Origin: DATFVJ01 sp963820395
Lineage (GTDB): Bacteria; Actinomycetota; Actinomycetes; Streptosporangiales; Streptosporangiaceae
Length of the DNA stretch: 64,000 nucleotides
Reading direction: 5' to 3'
NCBI GenBank assembly: GCA_963820395.1
Contig: CAWGAE010000015.1
Location: 434,001-498,000, forward strand
Part shown: positions 17,407-25,990 of the stretch, piece after piece
Position numbering within the stretch: position 1 is the first letter of the stretch
How the letters are laid out: every line of letters starts with the position of its first letter
Notes under the pieces: generated by a model
The model's input: the letters and a program-made list of their open reading frames with translations, nothing else
Databases searched by the model: none
What the model was told of the DNA's origin: nothing
Made by a program: the position numbers and the translations under genes

Positions 17407-18384
17407 ATGCGCAGCCCGCTCGCCGACGAGACGGGGCTCAGGCGGCTTATCAGCGCGGCGGAGGCAGCGCCATCGATCCACAACACTCAGCCGTGGCGGT
17501 TCCGCATCGCCGGCGAGGACATCATCGAGCTTCGCGGCGATCCCGACCGGATGCTCTGGGTCGCTGACCCGCGCGGGCACGCGCTGCACCTGAGCTGCGG
17601 CGCCGCCCTGTACAACCTGCGGCTCGCGATCCGTGCCGCGGGCTTCAAGCCGCTGGTCTGGCCGCTGGCCGACCCGGGGCACGACCCGACTTTGCTCGCT
17701 GTCGTGCAGCTTGCAGTGGGACGGCCGGCCACGGTGGTCGAGCAAGAGCTCTTCGAGGCGATTCAGGCGCGGCACACCAACCGTGCCCCGTTCAGCGATG
17801 CCGCGGTTCCCCCGACCGTGCGCGCCGATCTCGAGCAGGCGGCCAGCCTCGAATACGCCGCCCTGCGGATGCTGAGCCGACAGGAAACTATGCGGGTGAT
17901 CGAGTGTGCCGCGGCCGCCGACGGCGAGCTCGCCACCGATCCCATGCACCTGAGCGAGATGCGGCAATGGATCTCGGCAGGCGGGACCGGCGATGGCGTA
18001 CCGCCGCAGTTGCTTGGCCCCCGACCCGACGAGGAGCTGGCGCCGGTCCGCGATCTCGGGAAGGGCCGGCCGGATCCTGGGCGGCCGGTGGAGCGCTTCG
18101 AGGCCCGGCCGCAGCTCGCGGTGCTGTCTACCACACACGATGAGCCAGCCGACTGGCTGCGGGCCGGCCAGGCGCTGCAATGCGTGCTGCTGACCGCTAC
18201 CAGGCACGGCCTCGCGGCGTCCTTCCTCTATCAGCCGATCGAGCTGCACGAGATGCGCATGAGGGACGGATGGTGGCCGTGGCCGGAGCAACCGCAAATG
18301 ATCATCCGGTTCGGCTACGGGCCGCCCGCCGCAGGCTCACCCCGCCGCCTATTCACCGATGTTCTCGATCCCCCCGCGGACTGA
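17407..18384 (+). CDS. Acg-type nitroreductase family protein (second copy)
   Basis: A complete 325-residue member of the Rv2032/Rv3131 family, paralogous to the gene 18 bases upstream. It has the N-terminal SAAEAAPSIHNTQPWRFRIA, the middle QARHTNRAPFSD, the flavin-pocket block DWLRAGQALQCVLLTATRHG and the C-terminal QMIIRFGYGPPAAGSPRRL. ATG at 17407 follows ACGGAGG at good spacing, so this copy has a clear start, unlike the first. In mycobacteria such proteins are strongly hypoxia-induced; enzymatic substrates are unproven. Confidence 0.88.
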   Translation: MRSPLADETGLRRLISAAEAAPSIHNTQPWRFRIAGEDIIELRGDPDRMLWVADPRGHALHLSCGAALYNLRLAIRAAGFKPLVWPLADPGHDPTLLAVVQLAVGRPATVVEQELFEAIQARHTNRAPFSDAAVPPTVRADLEQAASLEYAALRMLSRQETMRVIECAAAADGELATDPMHLSEMRQWISAGGTGDGVPPQLLGPRPDEELAPVRDLGKGRPDPGRPVERFEARPQLAVLSTTHDEPADWLRAGQALQCVLLTATRHGLAASFLYQPIELHEMRMRDGWWPWPEQPQMIIRFGYGPPAAGSPRRLFTDVLDPPAD

Positions 18385-18403
18385 CACCCCGCGCGCCGGT
18401 TGG

Positions 18404-18916
18404 CTACATCCGCGTCGCATCCAGTTCGTCCGCTGCCACGTCGGCCGTGCCGGCACCGCCCGTTGCCGCTGGCGCGCTCACGATCACGACCGGGCACCCG
18501 GCCCGGCTTACGCAGGCCCGCGCGACGGGCCCAGCGACGGGCGACGTCGACGCAGCTGAAGGCGCTGTGGCACCCAGCACCAGCAGATCGGCATCGACGG
18601 CCCGGTCGATCAATACGCGCGCGACGAGGCCCTCCGCCAGTTCTGTGGTAACGCCTGCCGGAGTGACAGGGCCAAGCGCCGTACGGACTGCACGCGACAG
18701 CCGGGCACGGGCGGCGGTTCGTTCCTCGCCGGGACTCGGCCGGCTCGCGATCGTCGCATAAGGCGCAAGCTGCCGCCGGGTACAGTCCCACACGTGCACG
18801 ACGAGAAGGGCCGCGCGTCGCAGCCCTGCTTCACCGGCGGCCCAGCGCAGCGCCGCAACCGATGCCGCGGAACCATTCACGCCGACAACTATCCGCCGCA
18901 GCGGCACTGCGTCCAT
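18404..18916 (-). CDS. Universal stress protein (single USP domain)
   Basis: A 170-residue USP. The N-terminal strand RIVVGVNGSAASVAALRWAA and the ATP-binding-type loop GATAPSAASTSPVAGPVARA (G-x2-G-x9-G/S-like) followed by CPVVIVSAP are visible. USPs bind ATP or AMP and promote survival without growth; the DosR regulon contains several. ATG at 18916 was chosen because the domain starts seven residues later. It is divergent from the two-domain USP at 19140, with a DosR-like box between them. Confidence 0.85.
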   Translation of the reverse strand: MDAVPLRRIVVGVNGSAASVAALRWAAGEAGLRRAALLVVHVWDCTRRQLAPYATIASRPSPGEERTAARARLSRAVRTALGPVTPAGVTTELAEGLVARVLIDRAVDADLLVLGATAPSAASTSPVAGPVARACVSRAGCPVVIVSAPAATGGAGTADVAADELDATRM

Positions 18917-19029
18917 CACGGCCTCCAGGCTCGTCGCCACCGTCGCAGCGCCGCCGGTTCCGCCACGCCACCAGCTCTGCCACCTGCCTGCGCTGCCACC
19001 TGTCACTCTGGCGTTTCCTGCCTGCCACA

Positions 19030-19047
19030 GGAAGGGCAGAAAGTCCC
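19030..19047 (-). promoter_or_regulatory. DosR-like box between divergent stress-protein genes
   Basis: On the minus strand the site reads TGGGACTTTCTGCCCTTC, one base from the GGGACTTTCGGCCCT form known from DosR targets. It is about 114 bases from one start and 93 from the other and could serve both genes. Function is inferred. Confidence 0.6.
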
Positions 19048-19139
19048 ACCGTGTCAGGTCCGCCTGCTCTGCCCGCAGAGTCGGCCCGCAAGGGAATGTC
19101 CATACTGAGTTGGCCGCTGCGCACCCGGAGGTGAACGCG

Positions 19140-19998
19140 ATGCTGGAACCCGGGGTGGTGGCGTGGTTTCGACGGCTCGGCCTCGAGTGCGCGGGCGCTT
19201 GAGTGGGCTGCGGGTGAGGCGAAGCTCCGTGGCGTGCCACTTACCGTGTGCCACGCGTGGGCGGCGCCGGTCTCAGCTGGCGCCATCAGCCCGGCTACCA
19301 CCGAGCCGACGCGGCAGGACGCCAAAGACATCCTTGCCCGCGGCATGATGGTGGCCGGCCGTCATGCCGCGGGCAGACAGGTTCAGGGCCTGCTGCTGTC
19401 CGGACCGGCCGCGCCTGCGCTCGTGCACGCGTCGCAGGACGCTGAGCTGCTCGTCGCCGGATCTCGCGGCGCGGGTAGCTCGTGCCGGCTCGGACTGGGT
19501 TCCGTGAGCGCGCAACTGACCATGCATGCGTGCTGCCCTGTCGAGATTGTCCGTGGCAGCGGCGCCTGGCGTGGCAGCGCCGTCGTGGTGGGTGTGGACG
19601 GCTCACCGTCGTCGCACAGCGCCGCCGGATTCGCGTTCGAGCAGGCGGCCCTGCGCGGCCTGCCGCTGACCGCGGTGTCCAGCTGGTGGGAGCCCCGCTG
19701 TCCCGCTGATCCGGAGACGACCGACACACTCGACTTGCCTCGCATGCGCCAGCGCGCCCGGGACCGCGCTGAGAGTGTTACCAGCCAGTGGCGCGAGAAG
19801 TTTCCCGAGGTTTCTTTCACCTCGTCGTTCGTTATGGAACCGCCACGCGTCGCCCTGTGCGAGGCCGCGCAGGCCGCCGGCCTCCTGGTCGTGGGTGCGC
19901 GCGGGCTCGGCGGAATCCCCGGCTTGCTCCTCGGGTCAGTCAGCCAGGCTGTGCTTGAGCACGCACCGTGCCCTGTTGCGGTGATCCGCTTAGGCTAG
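19140..19998 (+). CDS. Two-domain universal stress protein, split by one extra base near its start
   Basis: The ATG at 19140 has a strong GGAGGTGA ribosome site but its frame (MLEPGVVA...) stops soon. Dropping one base near 19161-19165 joins it to GFDGSASSARALEWAAGEAK and the long frame that contains the rest of USP domain 1 (GSRGAGSSCRLGLGSVSAQL) and complete domain 2 (VVVGVDGSPSSHSAA to GARGLGGIPGLLLGSVSQAV and CPVAVIRLG). Corrected length is about 285 residues, normal for tandem-domain USPs of the Rv2005c/Rv2623 type. The second domain keeps its nucleotide-binding motif. Confidence 0.85.
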
Positions 19999-20070
19999 CC
20001 GGACCAGAGCTGTGATGGCTGTCATGGCTGTTCATTGCTCGACATTCCGCCGGTGGTACGGAGGTCCCTG

Positions 20071-21369
20071 ATGACACACCGGGAAGAGCGCACGTCGCCG
20101 GTTGGCGCGCTCGCACGCGTGGAGGGCGAAGGCGAGATGTACGTGCGCTCCCGTGGCGGCACCGTTGAACAAGTGCGGCTCGAGATCTATGAGCCGCCGC
20201 GGTTCTTCGAGGCATTCCTGCGTGGCCGCGCGTGCACCGAGCTACCCGGCATAGCGGCGCGAGTGTGCGGGATCTGCCCGGTCGCCTATCAGATGAGTGC
20301 GTGCAAGGCGATCGAGGACGCGTGCGGAGTGAAGGTCGGCGGGCAGCTCGCCGAGCTGCGGCGGCTGCTTTACTGCGGCGAATGGATCGAAAGCCACGCG
20401 CTGCACATCTATCTGCTGCACGCACCGGATTTCCTCGGTTACCCGAGCGCGAACGAACTGGCTGGCGATCACCGGCCCCTGGTCGAGCGGGGGCTCGCGC
20501 TCAGGCGTGCCGGAAACGCGATCATGGAAACGGTCGGTGGCAGGGCCATCCATCCGGTCAACGTGCGGGCGGGCGGTTTCTACCGTGCGCCTGCCCGTGC
20601 CGAGCTCACCGCGCTTCGCGAACGGCTGGGCCACGCGCTTGATCTGGCAGTGGAGACAGCGCAGTGGGTAGCGGGCTTTGAATTCCCCGACTTCCACTGC
20701 GGCCATGATCAGCTGGCCCTGTCACACCCGGGCCGTTATCCCATCGAAGACGGGACGATCAAGACCGATGGGGGGCTGACGTTCGCCGCTGCGGCATTCG
20801 AGGACCACGTGATCGAGGAGCAGGTACCGGACTCGACTGCGATGCACGCACGCCTCGCCGGACGTGGCGCCTACCTGACCGGGCCGCAGGCACGTTACTC
20901 GCTCAACTCGAGCCTGCTGTCACCGCTGGCCCAGCAGGTGGCAAGGGAGGCAGGACTCGGATCCACCTCCGACAACCCCTTCCGTAGCGTGATCGTGCGC
21001 GCGATCGAGACCGTCTATGCGATCGAGGAGGCAATGCGGCTCATCGATGCGTACGAGCCGCCCGATCAGCCCGCCGTCGCGGTACCCGCGCGCGCCGGCA
21101 CCGGATACGGCGTGACGGAGGCACCGCGTGGGGTTCTATACCACCGCTACACGCTGGCGGCGGACGGAACCGTGCTGACTGCCCGTATAACGCCCCCCAC
21201 CGCACAGAATCAGGCGGCGATCGAGGGCGACCTGCGGCGGTTCGTCCAGGACCGGCTCGGGCTCGCGAACGATCAGCTAACGCACGCCTGTGAGCAGCTC
21301 ATCCGGAGCTACGACCCCTGTATCTCCTGTGCCGCCCACTTCCTCGACCTCCGGCTGGACCGCACCTGA
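20071..21369 (+). CDS. NiFe hydrogenase large (alpha) subunit, group 3b type, without partner subunits
   Basis: A 432-residue hydrogenase catalytic subunit. Both active-site motifs are intact: RVCGICPVAYQMSACKAIED (Cys66, Cys69) and SYDPCISCAAHFLDLRL (Cys417, Cys420) that bind the NiFe centre. The sequence resembles cytoplasmic NADP-linked group 3b/sulfhydrogenase enzymes. A short tail after the last cysteine motif remains, as expected before endopeptidase maturation. The beta, gamma and delta subunits and the protease are absent from this window, which is unusual. ATG at 20071 follows GGAGG. In Mycobacterium smegmatis a group 3b hydrogenase is DosR-controlled, consistent with this neighbourhood. 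Confidence 0.88.
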   Translation: MTHREERTSPVGALARVEGEGEMYVRSRGGTVEQVRLEIYEPPRFFEAFLRGRACTELPGIAARVCGICPVAYQMSACKAIEDACGVKVGGQLAELRRLLYCGEWIESHALHIYLLHAPDFLGYPSANELAGDHRPLVERGLALRRAGNAIMETVGGRAIHPVNVRAGGFYRAPARAELTALRERLGHALDLAVETAQWVAGFEFPDFHCGHDQLALSHPGRYPIEDGTIKTDGGLTFAAAAFEDHVIEEQVPDSTAMHARLAGRGAYLTGPQARYSLNSSLLSPLAQQVAREAGLGSTSDNPFRSVIVRAIETVYAIEEAMRLIDAYEPPDQPAVAVPARAGTGYGVTEAPRGVLYHRYTLAADGTVLTARITPPTAQNQAAIEGDLRRFVQDRLGLANDQLTHACEQLIRSYDPCISCAAHFLDLRLDRT

Positions 21370-21589
21370 CATCGCTGGCGGGGCGGCACGTCTTCGTCGG
21401 CATCGGCAATTGGTTCAGCGCGACGATGGGGCCCCCGCGGCGAGCACGCCGAAGGGGCCCAAGGGCCCTATGAGCCCACGGCCAGCGATGCGACGCTGCG
21501 GGGTATCGGGAACGTGAGCGGCTCGGTTGGTTCCGGCGGCTGTCCGGGCGGCCGCGGGCCACTGACCGCGGGCCCGGCCGGAGGTGGTG

Positions 21590-23251
21590 GTGTTGACCGT
21601 GCGTGAGAAGCCGGGGTGTCGCACGGGGCACGTGCAGGCCCCGTATGCGGACGTCGCCGAGACGCATTCCGCTGCGGTGTTCTTCGTCGGTGACCGTGCC
21701 TACAAGCTGAAGAAGCCGGTGAACCTCGGGTTCCTCGACTTCACCACGCTGGAGGCACGCGCGGCCGCTTGCGAACGTGAGCTGGTGCTGAACCGGCGGT
21801 TCGCGCCTGACGTCTATCTCGGCATCGCAGAGGTCCGCGACCCGGCCGGCGACATATGCGATCACTTGCTCATAATGCGCAGGATGCCCGCCCACCGGCG
21901 CCTCTCCACACTGATCGAGACGCACGCACCCGTGACCGGCGAGCTGCGGCAGCTGGCACGCATGCTTGCCGCCCAGCACGCGGCGGCACCTCGCGGCGAG
22001 GAAATCGCCCGGCAGGGCGGCAGGAGCGCGCTCAGCCGCCGGTGGCACGACAACCTCGATCAGACCCGCCCGTTCGGCGCCCAGCTGGCCATGGCGGCGA
22101 CCATCGACGAGACTGGGCGGCTCGCCGCGCGGTTTCTCGGCGGACGCGAGCCGCTCTTCGACGCGCGTGTCCGTGCGGGTCGCGTCCTAGACGGCCATGG
22201 GGATCTGCTCGCCGATGACGTCTTCTGCCTTGATGACGGTCCGCGGATACTTGACTGCCTCGACTTCGACGACAGGTTGCGCTGGCTGGACGGGCTCGAC
22301 GACGCGTCCTTCCTCGCCATGGACCTGGAACGGCTCGGCGCACCGGACCTGGCCGATCGGTTCATGGGCTGGTACATGGACTACTCGGCCGACCCGGCAC
22401 CCGCGGCCCTGCGCCATCACTATGTGGCGTACCGGGCGTTCGTCCGGGCGAAGGTCTCGTGCCTGCACTGGGATCAGGGCTACCACGCCGCAGGCAACGA
22501 GGCGCGCAAGCTCGCGGAGCTTGCGCTCGACCACCTGCGGGCCGGCGCGGTCACCCTGGTCGTCGTCGGCGGGCCACCTGGTACGGGAAAGTCCACGCTT
22601 GCTGGTGAACTCGCCGGGCGCCTCAATTTCACCGTGTTGAGCAGCGACAGGATCCGCAAGGAACTGGCGGGGATCCGGCCCGGGCAGCCCGCCCCCGCCG
22701 CCTACGGCACCGGTATCTACACCGCGTCCTGGACTGAACGCACCTACAACGAACTGCTCCGCCGCGCGGCCCGGCTGCTTTCGTACGGCGAATCGGTCAT
22801 CGCGGACGCGTCATGGACGTCGTTCCGTCAGCGGGCGGCGGCGACGGCCACGGCTAACGCCGCGGCGGCCAATCTGGTCCAACTGCGCTGCCGGGCACCT
22901 GCGGACGTTGCCCTGCGCCGCGTACGTCAACGCGGCCGCGGCGTCTCTGACGCGGATGAGGCGGTGGCACGCGAGCTCGCCGCCGCCTGGGAGCCCTGGC
23001 CGGATGCGATCACCATCGACATGAGCGACAGTCGGGCGGGCGGCCGTGCGGCCGGGCGATCGATCGTATCGGGGTACCCCGTGCGCCAGGCACTCGCCGT
23101 CATTCGGCCGCACGGCACGAGGCCCTGCCCGGGTGACGGCACGGGTGACGGCACGGGTGACGGCGCGGGGCCAGGACCTTCGGCCATGCCGCCGGACTTA
23201 TCCGCCGGACTTATCCGCCCAAGAACCTATTCGCCCAAGATAGGTCTTTAG
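21590..23251 (+). CDS. APH-like kinase fused to P-loop ATPase (Rv2004c-like)
   Basis: About 553 residues. The N-terminal half resembles aminoglycoside phosphotransferases (HGDLLADDVFCLDDGPRILD with DCLDFDD, the catalytic and metal-binding stretch). The C-terminal half is an AAA_33-type P-loop kinase with VVVGGPPGTGKSTLAGELAG and SSDRIRKEL. This fusion matches mycobacterial Rv2004c, a DosR-regulon member of unknown substrate. The C-terminus has three GDGT repeats from a 12-bp array at 23132-23166. Several GTG codons follow GGAGG at 21580; 21590 gives the best spacing, 21599 is an alternative. Confidence 0.85.
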   Translation: MLTVREKPGCRTGHVQAPYADVAETHSAAVFFVGDRAYKLKKPVNLGFLDFTTLEARAAACERELVLNRRFAPDVYLGIAEVRDPAGDICDHLLIMRRMPAHRRLSTLIETHAPVTGELRQLARMLAAQHAAAPRGEEIARQGGRSALSRRWHDNLDQTRPFGAQLAMAATIDETGRLAARFLGGREPLFDARVRAGRVLDGHGDLLADDVFCLDDGPRILDCLDFDDRLRWLDGLDDASFLAMDLERLGAPDLADRFMGWYMDYSADPAPAALRHHYVAYRAFVRAKVSCLHWDQGYHAAGNEARKLAELALDHLRAGAVTLVVVGGPPGTGKSTLAGELAGRLNFTVLSSDRIRKELAGIRPGQPAPAAYGTGIYTASWTERTYNELLRRAARLLSYGESVIADASWTSFRQRAAATATANAAAANLVQLRCRAPADVALRRVRQRGRGVSDADEAVARELAAAWEPWPDAITIDMSDSRAGGRAAGRSIVSGYPVRQALAVIRPHGTRPCPGDGTGDGTGDGAGPGPSAMPPDLSAGLIRPRTYSPKIGL

Positions 23252-23257
23252 CCCCTG
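23241..23257 (-). promoter_or_regulatory. Possible DosR-like box upstream of a CBS-domain gene
   Basis: On the minus strand CAGGGGCTAAAGACCTA resembles GGGACTAAAGTCCC with three differences. It overlaps the stop of the preceding gene and ends 60 bases before the CBS gene. Weak on its own; listed because similar sites recur in this island. Confidence 0.35.
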
Positions 23258-23316
23258 GGCGGCCGCCGAGGCGGGACTACACGGTGAGACAACGCCACGC
23301 TGGGAAGGAGGTCGCG

Positions 23317-23994
23317 ATGCACAGAACCCTGGTGCGGGACGTGATGAGCACCGAAGTCCCGGCCGTAGGCGCGGCGACCCCGTTCAAGCACCTCGTGACC
23401 ATGCTGCGGAGCAGGCACCTGAATGCCGTGCTCGTGCTCGATCCGGTCGGCAGGCCAGAGGGGATCATTACCCCCGGGGACTTGATCATCAAGGAAACGG
23501 ACCCACAGGGATCCGGCCCGCGGGCCGCTGGCCCCTACCGGGGGCGGGAACGGAGGAAGGCGATTGGCGCCATCGCCGCCGAGCTCATGTCGGCGCCTCC
23601 GGTCACCGTGTTCCCGCACACCACAGTCACAGAAGCGGCCCAGGTGATGCACCGGCATGCGATCGCGCAGCTACCAGTCATCGAACCGGCGACCGGCCGG
23701 ATGATCGGAATCATAACGAGGTCCGATGCTCTCAACGCGTACCTGCGGCGAGACGACGACATCCAGGAGGAGGTCCGGAGGGAGATCCTCTGCGGCGAGT
23801 TCGCCAGGGATGCCGCCGACGTAACCGTGACCGCAGTCGGCGGTGTCGTCACGCTGAACGGCCACGTTCTGCGCCGTTCGGTGGTGCCCCGCCTGGTCAG
23901 CGCGGTACGAGAAGTTGAGGGCGTGGTGCGGGTTGAGGAACACCTCAGGTGCCGCAGCGACGACCGCTTCCCGGTACCGCCGCTGGCCTGGTAG
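23317..23994 (+). CDS. CBS-pair protein with C-terminal BON domain (copy 1)
   Basis: A 225-residue protein with two CBS motifs (VRDVMSTEVPAVGAATPF and AAELMSAPPVTVFPHTTV) followed by a BON-like domain (DVTVTAVGGVVTLNGHVLRR). CBS pairs bind adenosine ligands; BON domains may bind membranes or lipids. Rv2626c (Hrp1), a CBS protein, is among the most strongly induced DosR-regulon genes, but it lacks a BON domain. ATG at 23317 follows AAGGAGG. Two more genes of this architecture lie at 26661 and 28129. Confidence 0.88.
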   Translation: MHRTLVRDVMSTEVPAVGAATPFKHLVTMLRSRHLNAVLVLDPVGRPEGIITPGDLIIKETDPQGSGPRAAGPYRGRERRKAIGAIAAELMSAPPVTVFPHTTVTEAAQVMHRHAIAQLPVIEPATGRMIGIITRSDALNAYLRRDDDIQEEVRREILCGEFARDAADVTVTAVGGVVTLNGHVLRRSVVPRLVSAVREVEGVVRVEEHLRCRSDDRFPVPPLAW

Positions 23995-24727
23995 CTGCCG
24001 ACGCGGTAGCTGCTCATGACGTGTCCGCAGTGGACATCTAGGTGTGCCGGGCTGTTGCGGAATCGAGCCGAGGTCTCGCATCGTGAGATTGATCTTCCAG
24101 GCTAGCCCCGGGTGTCTCGTTCGAAACCCCGTGACCGGCGACGATGCCGACAGGCCCTCTGCCAGCGTGGCGACATCTCGCAAGCCGGATCTGAGACGCT
24201 CATTCAATTGTGAAACGACCCGTGTCCACGGGGAATCCACCGCGATCACCCGCCCACCATCGCGCGCCGGGTAGTTCTGCGCCGTCCGTCCCAGGCCCGT
24301 TGTCCCAGGCCCGTTGTCCCAGGCCCGTTGTCCCAGGCCCGTTGTCCCAGGCCCGTTGTCCCAGGCCCGTTGTCCCAGGCCCGTTGTCCCAGGCCCGTTG
24401 TCCCAGGCCCGTTGTCCCAGCGCCGCGTTGTCCCAGGCCCGTTGTACCCAGCCCGTTGTACCCAGCCCGTTGTACCCAGCCCGTTGTACCCAGCCCGTTG
24501 TACCCAGCCCGTTGTACCCAGCCCGTTGTACCCAGCCCGTTGTACCCAGCCCGTTGTACCCAGCCCGTTGTACCCAGCCCGTTGTACCCAGCCCGTTTGT
24601 CCCACCGCACCAGGCATCCGCGCGCACCCACAACCCAGCGCGCTCCGTGGTGCCCGCGCCGTCATCCTCGCGCACTAGAAGTCCCCCGTACCCGATCATC
24701 CCCGCAGGCTCGGTGGTCCCGGCAGGT
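23995..24727. other. Gene-free region dominated by a 14-bp tandem array
   Basis: Open frames here on both strands exist only because the 14-bp array at 24285-24606 lacks stops; codon content changes with every unit. From 23995 to 24284 nothing recognisable was seen. Confidence 0.6.
24285..24606. repeat. 14-bp tandem array in two sub-families, about 21 copies
   Basis: Ten copies of GTTGTCCCAGGCCC (first at 24299, spacing 14, one interrupted copy at 24411-24426) are followed by eleven nearly perfect copies of GTTGTACCCAGCCC (24441 to 24594, spacing exactly 14). The two unit types differ by two changes and are not mixed, which suggests two separate rounds of amplification. A 14-base period cannot be a protein repeat. 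Confidence 0.95.
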
Positions 24728-24744
24728 GAGGCTCTAAGTCCCGC
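24728..24744 (-). promoter_or_regulatory. DosR-like box upstream of the Rip3 remnant
   Basis: On the minus strand GCGGGACTTAGAGCCTC keeps the GGGACTTA half and a degenerate second half. It lies about 50 bases before the ATG at 24796. Function is inferred and weak. Confidence 0.4.
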
Positions 24745-24795
24745 GGATCTGGGTTGAACGCCCCTAACCGCGTGGTCTCGCAACGACAGAACGTG

Positions 24796-25203
24796 ATGGT
24801 GAGGGCGTCGCGGCTGAAGCGAACGCCCGGGGCGCGGCGGTCAGCCTGGGAGGCGCACTATGAAGCAGAGTGTGCGGCCGGCCGGGTCGCCCGCATCCCG
24901 GTCGGCACGCACTGGTCTGTCATTGTGATCCTCGCGCTGATCGCGGAGATTCTCGGTGCGAGCGTGCTGCCAGGCGTTATCCCCCATCAGTCGGCCCGTG
25001 CCTATTGGATCATGGCGATCGTAGGCGCGTTGCTGTTCGTCGCGTCGCTGCTCGCCGTCACGGCAGCTGGAGTGGCCGAGATCACTCGCACCGTCACGAC
25101 CGAGGATCTACGCCGCGCCCTGCTCGCGGCCCTGTCGCACGGCGCTGCACGGGAGGAAGGGCCGACGCAGTCCCAGCCGCTAGCGAGCCCAGGATGGAGG
25201 TAA
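24796..25203 (+). pseudogene. N-terminal remnant of a Rip3/Rv2625c-like site-2 protease
   Basis: The segment GRVARIPVGTHWSVIVILAL to RAYWIMAIVGALLFVASLLA matches the first two membrane segments of CBS-containing site-2 proteases such as Rv2625c, a DosR-regulon gene. Exactly where the zinc-binding HELAH motif should follow SLLA, the sequence changes to VTAAGVAEITRTV and a short tail ending with a stop at 25203. The catalytic motif, later membrane helices and CBS pair are all missing, so it cannot be a protease. It may still be translated as a small two-helix membrane protein with the next gene (GGAGG site at its end). The start is uncertain: TTG 24754 or ATG 24796. Confidence 0.65.
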
Positions 25204-25208
25204 GAGCG

Positions 25209-25817
25209 ATGACTGACACAGCAGCACCAAGCACGACCAGCCTGGCGAGGTTCGCCCGATGGCTGGGGCTGGATCGCAACCCGCTCAGGCGGCGCTCGGA
25301 TCGCGTCGAGTCATCCATCATGGCCGCGCTGCTTGCCACGTTCCTGATCGGCGCGCCGATCACGGCTATTGCCTCCGGTAACCTTGCGCATGCGGGGGCC
25401 CTCCATACGCAGCAGGGACAGCAGGCCTGGCACCGCGTGCCCGCGATGCTGCTCGATACCGCCCCCAAGGGTGCGAGCTTCAAGATTCAGTCGGCGACAT
25501 TCACCTGGGTACGTGCCCGGTGGACCGCACCGGACGGATCGGTTCGCGTGGGCGAGGTTCCGGCGGCCGCCGGTACCCGGGCGGGCAGCACGGTGCACAT
25601 CTGGGTCGACCGTGCGGGAGCCGTTACGAGCACTCCGCTGACCGCCACCCAGATCGCCGGCCGGGTGGCCGCCGCAGCCACCTTCGCGCCGGTCGCGCTC
25701 GGCGTCTTGCTGCTCGGCATGGGTGCATTGGCTCGGCGGTTGCTTGAGCGCCGGAGTCTTACCAGATGGGCGGCCGCGTGGGAGGCGATCGAACCTCAGT
25801 GGAGCCATCGCGGGTGA
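25209..25817 (+). CDS. Rv1733c-like membrane protein
   Basis: A 202-residue protein with two membrane segments (about 37-57 and 155-178) around an extracytoplasmic domain. The N-terminal RNPLRRRSDRVESSIMAALL and the central VRARWTAPDGSVRVGEVPAA, TRAGSTVHIWVDRAG correspond to the arrangement of mycobacterial Rv1733c, a DosR-regulon membrane protein and latency antigen of unknown function. ATG at 25209 follows GGAGG, five bases after the stop of the protease remnant, so the two are probably one transcript. Confidence 0.82.
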   Translation: MTDTAAPSTTSLARFARWLGLDRNPLRRRSDRVESSIMAALLATFLIGAPITAIASGNLAHAGALHTQQGQQAWHRVPAMLLDTAPKGASFKIQSATFTWVRARWTAPDGSVRVGEVPAAAGTRAGSTVHIWVDRAGAVTSTPLTATQIAGRVAAAATFAPVALGVLLLGMGALARRLLERRSLTRWAAAWEAIEPQWSHRG

Positions 25818-25885
25818 GGTTCTCGCGGACGCACCGGGCGGCCAGCGTATCCGGGCGCGAGATCTTGATTATCCGCGCGGGGCCC

Positions 25886-25925
25886 GAGGCCGGAAGTCCC
25901 TGGCGCCCGGAACCTTTGCCCCTAC
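25886..25925 (-). promoter_or_regulatory. Pair of DosR-like boxes upstream of hsp20
   Basis: Two sites occur about 22 bases apart. On the minus strand, 25886-25901 reads AGGGACTTCCGGCCTC, close to an hspX promoter box. On the plus strand, 25908-25925 reads CGGAACCTTTGCCCCTAC, one change from GGGACCTTTGCCCCTA. Paired boxes are typical of strong DosR promoters. They end about 65 bases before the ATG of the small heat-shock protein gene. Confidence 0.6.
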
Positions 25926-25990
25926 CACCGCGGGCATGTTGGCGATGGGATCAACACGGGTGGCGAGAAACCCGAGGGAAGGTGGGATCA

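Noticed and set aside
20054..20070. AGGGACCTCCGTACC (minus strand) as a DosR box for the hydrogenase gene
   Set aside because: It overlaps the GGAGG ribosome site directly before the ATG, so it is too close to act as an activator site and is probably coincidence.
21452..21471. GGGGCCCAAGGGCCCTA as a DosR box for the APH-like gene
   Set aside because: It is a direct repeat of GGGCCC rather than an inverted GGGAC/GTCCC pair; too weak to list as a site.
24100..24145. tRNA-like T-loop GTTCGAAACCCC
   Set aside because: No matching T-stem, anticodon arm or acceptor stem could be built around it.
24285..24606. CRISPR array
   Set aside because: Units are directly adjacent with no spacers and there are no cas genes; the same holds for the arrays at 48751 and 63063.
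23671..24783. Repeat protein with GYNGLGTTGWVQRA units on the minus strand
   Set aside because: The 14-bp unit gives stop-free frames in several phases on both strands; the period is not a multiple of three and nothing upstream looks like a gene start.
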